From positions 59,751,431 to 59,815,430 of the forward strand of contig NC_092349.1 in NCBI RefSeq assembly GCF_963676685.1: DNA of 64,000 nucleotides, given 5' to 3'. The stretch is from Mytilus edulis (Eukaryota > Mollusca > Bivalvia > Mytilida > Mytilidae). The notes beneath the pieces were generated by a model that did not search any database, was not told where the DNA came from, and saw nothing but the letters and a program-made list of their open reading frames with translations. This document shows, piece after piece, positions 58,001-64,000 of this stretch (positions are counted from its first letter, which is position 1; each line of letters begins with the position of its first letter). The translations under genes were made by a program, and so were the position numbers.

Positions 58001-61000
58001 ATGTACTGTAGTACGCCGCTAGATTAAAACTGACGAGGTAATGTAACACACGGCCAGCGAAAGCTCTTTTTTGAGAGCCCAGGTGGTCGTGTGGTCTAGC
58101 GGGACGGCTGCAGTGCAGGCGATTTGGTGTCACGATATCACAGTAGCATGGGTTCGAATCCCGGCGAGGGAAGAACCAAAAATTTGCGAAAGCAAATTTA
58201 CAGATCTAACATTGTGGGGTTGATGTTTAGACGAGTTGTATATACATTATGTACACAGCCATGTATCACCATCATTGATGGCGATCCGATGGATACATCT
58301 GTTGTAGAGTTGTCACTGACTCAGACGTACTTATAAATATAATTATTTTCTGTGACTGTATATTACATTAATTTGTAGGATCCTTTACTATAGATAATTT
58401 AGCTGATCTGTAACAATAACATCTTCATGCCTTATATATCATGTACTGTAGTACGCCGCTAGATTAAAACTGACGAGGAAAGGTAACACACGGCCAGCGA
58501 AAGCTCTTTTTTTGAGAGCCCAGGTGGTCGTGTGATCTAGCGGGACGGCTGCAGTGCAGGCGATTTGGTGTCACGATATCACAGTAGCATGGGTTCGAAT
58601 CCCGGCGAGGGAAGAACCAAAAATTTGCGAAAGCAAATTTACAGATCTAACATTGTGGGGTTGATGTTTAGACGAGTTGTATATACATTATGTACACAGC
58701 CATGTATCACCATCATTGATGGCGATCCGATGGATACATCTGTTGTAGAGTTGTCACTGACTCAGACGTACTTATAAATATAATTATTTTCTGTGACTGT
58801 ATATTACATTAATTTGTAGGATCCTTTACTATAGATAATTTAGCTGATCTGTAACAATAACATCTTCATGCCTTATATATCATGTACTGTAGTACGCCGC
58901 TAGATTAAAACTGACGAGGAAAGGTAACACACGGCCAGCGAAAGCTCTTTTTTTGAGAGCCCAGGTGGTCGTGTGGTCTAGCGGGACGGCTGCAGTGCAG
59001 GCGATTTGGTGTCACGATATCTCAGTAGCATGGGTTCGAATCCCGGCGAGGGAAGAACCAAAAATTTGCGAAAGCAAATTTACAGATCTAACATTGTGGG
59101 GTTGATGTTTAGACGAGTTGTATATACATTATGTACACAGCCATGTATCACCATCATTGATGGCGATCCGATGGATACATCTGTTGTAGAGTTGTCACTG
59201 ACTCAGACGTACTTATAAATATAATTATTTTCTGTGACTGTATATTACATTAATTTGTAGGATCCTTTACTATAGATAATTTAGCGGATCTGTAACAATA
59301 ACATCTTCATGCCTTATATATCATGTACTGTAGTACGCCGCTAGATTAAAACTGACGAGGAAAGGTAACATACGGCCAGCGAAAGCTCTTTTTTTTAGAG
59401 CCCAGGTGGTCGTGTGGTCTAGCGGGACGGCTGCAGTGGCGATTTGGTGTCACGATATCACAGTAGCATGGTTCGAATCCCGGCGAGGGAAGAACCAAAA
59501 ATTTGCGAAAGCAAATTTACAGATCTAACATTGTTGGGTTGATGTTTAGACCAGTTATATATATATATATATAGTTGTATACAGTCATATATATATATAT
59601 AAACGAGTCTAAATTGAAAACTACGTTCAAACCTTTGATTGCGTTGGATAAAAACCGCAATTTTTAAACGTGTGCATGTAAAACAAATTTCGTTGTAGAA
59701 GGGTCTAAAAACAGCACAAACAACATTTTCCAAAAGACCAAAAAAGTGAAAAAGTATATTTAAACAAAACGCATTTGACTAACAGGTCGAACAACTAATG
59801 TTCTTTAACCCTGCTGACTTCCATTGGCGATTGCCAAATAAAATTGACCACAAGATGTAACAAAATAGATCTTAATATAAATTTAATACTAAACAGAAAA
59901 AAAAATTTAACTTGTGGCCACGATGTTATGCCACAAATATACGGTGTCAATATTTTTTTAGTACACCAGATCCGGATTTCGACAATTAATGTCTCTTCAG
60001 TGATGATAGGGATCGAAACGGTATTTGGAAGGCCATATAAAAAGTACCCTCATTTTTAGATAGACTCTTGAATTTTAAGAGTCAGTATAGGATGAACGGA
60101 TCATATAAACCGGAGGAAAAATATGATACAAGCCCAAACGAAAAAATATAAACGAGTCTAAATTGAAAACTACGTTCATACCTTTGATTGCGTTGGATAA
60201 AAACCGCAATTTTTATACGTGTGCATGTAAAACACATTTCGTTGTAGAAGGGTCTAAAAACAGCACAAACAACATTTTCCAAAAGACCAAAAAAGTGAAA
60301 AAGTATATTCAAACAAAACGCATTTGACTAACAGGTCGAACAACTGATGTTCTTTAACCCTGCTGACTGCCATTGGCGATTGCCAAATAAAATTGATCAC
60401 AAGATGTAACAAAATAGATCTTAATATAAATTTAATACTAAACAGGAAAAAATTGTTAACTTGTGGCCACGATGTTATGCCACAAACATACGGTGTCAAT
60501 ATTTTTTTTGTACACCAGATCCGGATTTCGACAATAAATGTCTCTTCAGTGATGTTAGGGATCGAAACGGTATTTGGAAGGCCATATAAAAAGTACCCTC
60601 ATTTTTAGATAGACTCTTGAATTTTAAGAGTCAGTATAGGATGAACGGATCATATAAACCGGAGGGAAAATATGATACAAGCCCAAACGAAAAAATATAA
60701 ACGAGTCTAAATTGAAAACTACGTTCATACCTTTGATTGCGTTGGATAAAAACCGCAATTTTTATACGTGTGCATGTAAAACAAATTTCGTTGTAGATGG
60801 GTCTAAAAACAGCACAAACAACATTTTCCAAAAGACCAAAAAAGTGAAAAAGTATATTCAAACAAAACGCATTTGACTAACAGGTCGAACAACTGATGTT
60901 CTTTAACCCTGCTGACTGCCATTGGCGATTGCCAAATAAAATTGATCACAAGATGTAACAAAATGGATCTTAATATAAATTTAATTCTAAACAGAAAAAA

Positions 61001-63253
61001 GAATTTTAACTTGTGGCCACGATGTTATGCCACAAACATACGGTGTCAATATTTTTTTAGTACTCCAGATCCGGATTTCGACAATAAATGTCTCTTCGGT
61101 GATGTTAGGGATCGAAACGTATTTGGAAGGCCATATAAAAAGTACCCTCATTTTTAGAAAAAGTACCCTCATATTTAGATAGACTCTTGAATTTTAAGAG
61201 TCAGTATAGGATGAACGGATAATATAAACCGGAGGGAAAATATGATACAAGCCCAAACGAAAAAATATAAACGAGTCTAAATTGAAAACCACGTTCAAAC
61301 CTATGATTGCGTTGGAAAAAACCGCAATTTTTATACGTGTGCATGTAAAACAAATTTCGTTGTAGAAGGGTCTGAAAACAGCACAAACAACATTTTCCAA
61401 AAGACCAAAAAAGTGAAAAAGTATATTCAAACAAAACGCATTTGACTAACAGGTCGAACAACTGATGTTCTTTAACCCTGCTGACTGCCATTGGCGATTG
61501 CCAAATAAAATTGATCACAAGATGTAACAAAATGGATCTTAATATCAATTTAATACTAAACAGAAGAAAAGAAATTTAACTTGTGGCCACGATGTTATGC
61601 CACAAACATACGGTGTCAATATTTTTTTAGTACACCAGATCCGGATTTCGACAATAAATGTCTCTTCAGTGATGTTAGGGATCGAAACGTATTTGGAAGG
61701 CCATATAAAAAGTACCCTCATTTTTAGAAAAAGTCCCCTCATATTTAGATAGACTTTTGAATTTTAAGAGTCAGTATAGGATGAACGGATAATATTAACC
61801 GGAGGGAAAATATGATACAAGCCCAAACGAAAAAATATAAACGAGTCTAAAATTGAAAACCACGTTCAAACCTATGATTGCGTTGGAAAAAACCGCAATT
61901 TTTATACGTGTGCATGTAAAACAAATTTCGTTGTAGAAGGGTCTGAAAACAGCACAAACAACATTTTCCAAAAGACCAAAAAAGTGAAAAAGTATATTCA
62001 AACAAAACGCATTTGACTAACAGGTCGAACAACTGATGTTCTTTAACCCTACTGACTGCCATTGGCGATTGCCAAATAAAATTGATCACAAGATGTAACA
62101 AAATGGATCTTAATATCAATTTTATACTAAACAGAAAAAAAAAATTAACTTGTGGCCACGATGTTATGCCACAAACATACGGTGTCAATATTTTTTTAGT
62201 ACACCAGATCCGGATTTTGACAATAAATGTCTCTTCAGTGATGTTAGGGATCGAAACGTATTTGGAAGGCCATATAAAAAGTACCCTCATTTTTAGATAG
62301 ACTCTTGAATTTAAAGAGTCAGTATAGGATGAACGGATCATATAAACCGGAGGGAAAATATGATACAAGCCCAAACGAAAAAATATAAACGAGTCTAAAT
62401 TGAAAACTACGTTCAAACCTATGATTGCGTTGGATAAAAACTGCAATTTTTATACGTGTGCATGTAAAACAAATTTCGTTGTAGAAGGGTCTAAAAACAG
62501 CACAAACAACATTTTCCAAAAGACCAAAAAAGTGAAAAAGTATATTCAAACAAAACGCATTTGACTAACAGGTCGAACAACTGATGTTCTTTAACCCTGC
62601 TGACTGCCATTGCATGGCGATTGCCAAATAAAATTGATCACAAGATGTCACAAAATGGATCTTAATATAAATTTAATACTGAACAGAAAAAAAAATTTAA
62701 CTGGTGGCCACGTTGTTATGCCACAAACATACGGTTTCAATATTTTTTAGTACACCAGATCCGGATTTCGACAATAAATGTCTCTTCAGTGATGTTAGGG
62801 ATCGAAACGGTATTTGGAAGGCCATATAAAAAGTACCCTCATTTTTAGATAGACTCTTGAATTTTAAGAGTCTGTATAGGATGAACGGATCATATAAACC
62901 GGAGGGAAAATATGATACAAGCCCAAACGAAAAAATATAAACGAGTCTAAATTGAAAATATACGCATTTAAGAAAACTGAGTTGCCCTGTATGAACTATT
63001 TTAATTTTCTCAATGTATAAATAGTCCTTTTTATGAATGATCTCTAAGTGATATGTTCTTTAAAGATATCGTTTTCTTTCAAATACAACTTTATTGAAAT
63101 ACCTTTCTTGTTAAAAACGTAGTTAAGTATTCGCCTAGGTGTTGCAAAATTTTCACTGTTGGTATTCAAGCTCATATTTATGTTATACTGGAGAAAAAAC
63201 TCAAGATGGTCCTGCATATTTTTTCCAACTGGTAAGATTTTTTTGACTTTAAT
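52040..63253 (-). CDS. GMC oxidoreductase, C-terminal half (5 exons; 5' end outside window)
   Basis: CDS exons on the minus strand: 63253-63103, 56840-56692, 55903-55729, 54776-54551 and 52193-52040, stop TAA. All junctions are GT/AG, intron phases 1, 0, 1 and 2 match, total 855 nt, 284 residues. This is the FAD-dependent glucose-methanol-choline family (glucose or choline dehydrogenase-like). Exon 1 here has the diagnostic [14 protein letters not shown]; the next [16 protein letters not shown]; then [20 protein letters not shown] and [12 protein letters not shown]. The fourth carries [14 protein letters not shown] and [10 protein letters not shown], with the conserved active-site His, then VVDPRLR. 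The last has [13 protein letters not shown] and SGNINAP followed by [10 protein letters not shown]. The N-terminal FAD-binding exons lie beyond 64000. The first intron shown (6.3 kb) is filled by two satellites. Substrate cannot be told from the sequence. Confidence 0.9.
52971..53170. repeat. 100-bp tandem duplication
   Basis: The block starting 'aaataaggccacaagtataa' at 52972 recurs exactly 100 bp later (53072), with few differences through 'gaataatgcgtatagcta'. It lies in the last intron of the GMC gene. Confidence 0.8.
53225..53900. repeat. Three-unit tandem repeat element with 'cggcgtcgtcgtcgtcgg' head
   Basis: A 'cattccatcggcgtcggcgt' simple tract is followed by three units of about 185-200 bp beginning 'attcactctgtggttaaagt' (53313, 53514 and 53698), each with 'taataactttct' and 'agctagtatccag'. 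The block is bounded by 'aagcgagactaagcg' and 'taggcgagacactagg'. It resembles a repeat widespread in bivalves. Intronic, non-coding. Confidence 0.6.
57464..59560 (+). repeat. 441-bp tandem satellite with tRNA-like core, array 2
   Basis: Five units on the plus strand, opposite to array 1. B boxes are at about 57806, 58152, 58593, 59034 and 59470, giving spacings of about 346, 441, 441 and 436 bp. The first unit is diverged and lacks about 95 bp, and the last has small deletions; the middle ones are near-identical to array 1. Array edges are thus older than its centre, as expected with unequal crossing-over. It lies in the 6.3-kb intron of the GMC gene and points antisense to it. Confidence 0.9.
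58084..58175 (+). other. tRNA-like sequence in a satellite unit (representative, array 2)
   Basis: 'tggtcgtgtggtctagcggg' with the A-box-like element, then 'gggttcgaatcccggcgagg' with the B box about 55 bp downstream, and a 'gcgaaagc' hairpin after it. It could be read by RNA polymerase III, but no clean cloverleaf with a paired acceptor stem was found, so it is not a tRNA gene. Confidence 0.55.
59550..59600. repeat. (TA)n tract joining the two satellites
   Basis: Two TA runs (about 59553-59572 and 59587-59601) lie exactly between the last 441-bp unit and the first 549-bp unit. Confidence 0.85.
59601..62958 (+). repeat. About 549-bp satellite, six units
   Basis: Units start ('aaacgagtctaaattgaaaa') at 59601, 60150, 60699, 61269, 61839 and 62387, with a 20-bp stub at 62939. 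Lengths are 549, 549, 570, 570, 548 and 552 bp. The two 570-bp units share a 21-bp internal duplication ('aaaaagtaccctcat'). Each unit carries a version of the dispersed motif ('cagatccggatttcgacaat', then 'gtctcttcagtgatg'). Recurrent open frames on both strands are by-products of the array. It fills part of the GMC intron. Confidence 0.92.
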
Positions 63254-64000
63254 CTGTAACATGAAAATATAGGTTAATTATATTATAAAAGATTCAACGG
63301 CTTACAGTGTCATCATTACGTAAACTTTAAAGGGAAAAGCACACATGACACTTAACCTGAAACTGTAAACATATTAATGAAGTTAAAAAAAAGGATACAC
63401 GGATAAACGGATACATTTGAGTCAATAAGATAGAAATTAAAATCACACAAACGAGCAAGTTTCTAGCATTTGTATTCCAAACAGGTTTTAACATCCTCAA
63501 TTGTAAGGTGATATCGCTTTTATTTGCCGTAAATGTAAATGCGATCTACGATTTATTGATCCATGAAATTACACATGTCTTGTTTTGTGCTAACTGTTTA
63601 TAAAGTCTGTACACTGAATCTGTGAGTGTCTAAATTGATTATTTTATCTTCAGAAATTGATAAATTAATTATTTTTATGGGCTTTGTAATAGCTTCCAGT
63701 ATCTGGGCACTCAAATCAGAACTTTTATTCGTAACAAATGAAAAGACATTTTGTTTTATCATTAAGAATGTTCGAAAAATTTAAGTTACCAGCATTACTT
63801 TTATTTGCATTACATTTGCCTGTATCCTTGGTCTAAGGAAGTCTTGTTACATTTCCTTTCTCATAACTTTTCTATTTCAATTTCAACCACTTTAACACAT
63901 TAAATAGTTATCAAAAGTACCAGGATTATAATTTAGTACGCCAGACGCGCGTTTCGTCTACATAAGACTCATCAGTGACGCTCATATCAAAATAGTTATA
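63254..64000. other. GMC intron sequence; dispersed motif at the right edge
   Basis: No further GMC exon was found up to 64000. A copy of the dispersed motif ('gtacgccagacgcgcgtttc', then 'gactcatcagtgacgctc') is at about 63936-63990. A minus-strand frame of about 52 codons near 63600-63760 has no recognisable content and is not called. Confidence 0.5.

Noticed and set aside
58084-58175. A true tRNA gene
   Set aside because: A and B boxes are present, but no consistent acceptor stem or anticodon arm could be folded by eye, and the sequence repeats as part of a satellite.
59844-62549. Many 60-199-codon frames on both strands
   Set aside because: By-products of the 549-bp satellite; they repeat with its period, and the longest spans more than one unit with frameshifted duplicates.
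63600-63760. 52-codon minus-strand frame as an upstream GMC exon
   Set aside because: The translation (NKSSDLSAQILEAITKPIKI) does not resemble any GMC segment and lacks matching splice phases.

Overview
The window is eukaryotic: low GC, intron-rich, and packed with repeats. It most resembles the genome of a marine mussel (Mytilus-like bivalve). Three things suggest this: the gene families (secreted EF-hand protein, prokineticin/astakine-like peptide, PAN/C-type lectin, matrix metalloproteinase, GMC oxidoreductase), a permuted Penelope-like retroelement of the Naiad type, and dispersed motifs I recognise from mussel sequences (for example the 'gattgccaatgagacaactc' family). There are no bacterial operons, CRISPR arrays or rRNA genes. 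Gene models were built by joining exons whose splice sites, intron phases and protein homology agree.

Layout. 1-1.5 kb (+): two exons of a matrix metalloproteinase (catalytic zinc site, then a probable hinge). 5.6-9.3 kb (-): a complete five-exon gene for a 144-residue secreted protein with four EF-hands. 9.65-15.15 kb (+): a complete four-exon gene for a 96-residue secreted peptide with the ten-cysteine prokineticin/astakine pattern. These two genes diverge from a gap of about 350 bp. Intron 2 of the peptide gene carries an antisense Naiad-type element (11.1-14.0 kb) that ends only tens of bases before exon 3. A fragment of a related copy lies just past the last exon (15.47-15.92 kb). 17.0-21.4 kb: a segment present two and a half times in tandem, with a 390-bp foldback insertion in only one copy.

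22.56-28.12 kb: a nested structure. The outer element has terminal inverted repeats of about 75 bp. Inside it is a 4.2-kb element (23299-27500) with split direct repeats in the order A1-gag-like ORF-B1-A2-B2, the layout of PAT/Ngaro-type tyrosine-recombinase retrotransposons. It has no visible reverse transcriptase or recombinase; a 34-bp minisatellite occupies part of that space. 29.5-31.5 kb: relics of Penelope-like elements. 32.2-34.0 kb: four 441-bp tandem units carrying a tRNA-like sequence. 39.15-43.13 kb (-): a complete three-exon gene for a secreted PAN-domain plus C-type lectin protein. 45.57-46.68 kb: a TTAA-flanked inverted-repeat element. 52.04->63.25 kb (-): the last five visible exons of a GMC oxidoreductase. 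Its 6.3-kb intron holds the 441-bp tandem units again, in the opposite orientation, followed by a second satellite of about 549 bp.

The host genes are independent and mostly secreted (immune or extracellular-matrix type). Most of the rest is mobile or tandem DNA. The strongest unusual signals are the gag-only split-direct-repeat element and its nesting, the paired inverted 441-bp arrays, and the retroelement next to the splice acceptor of the astakine-like gene.
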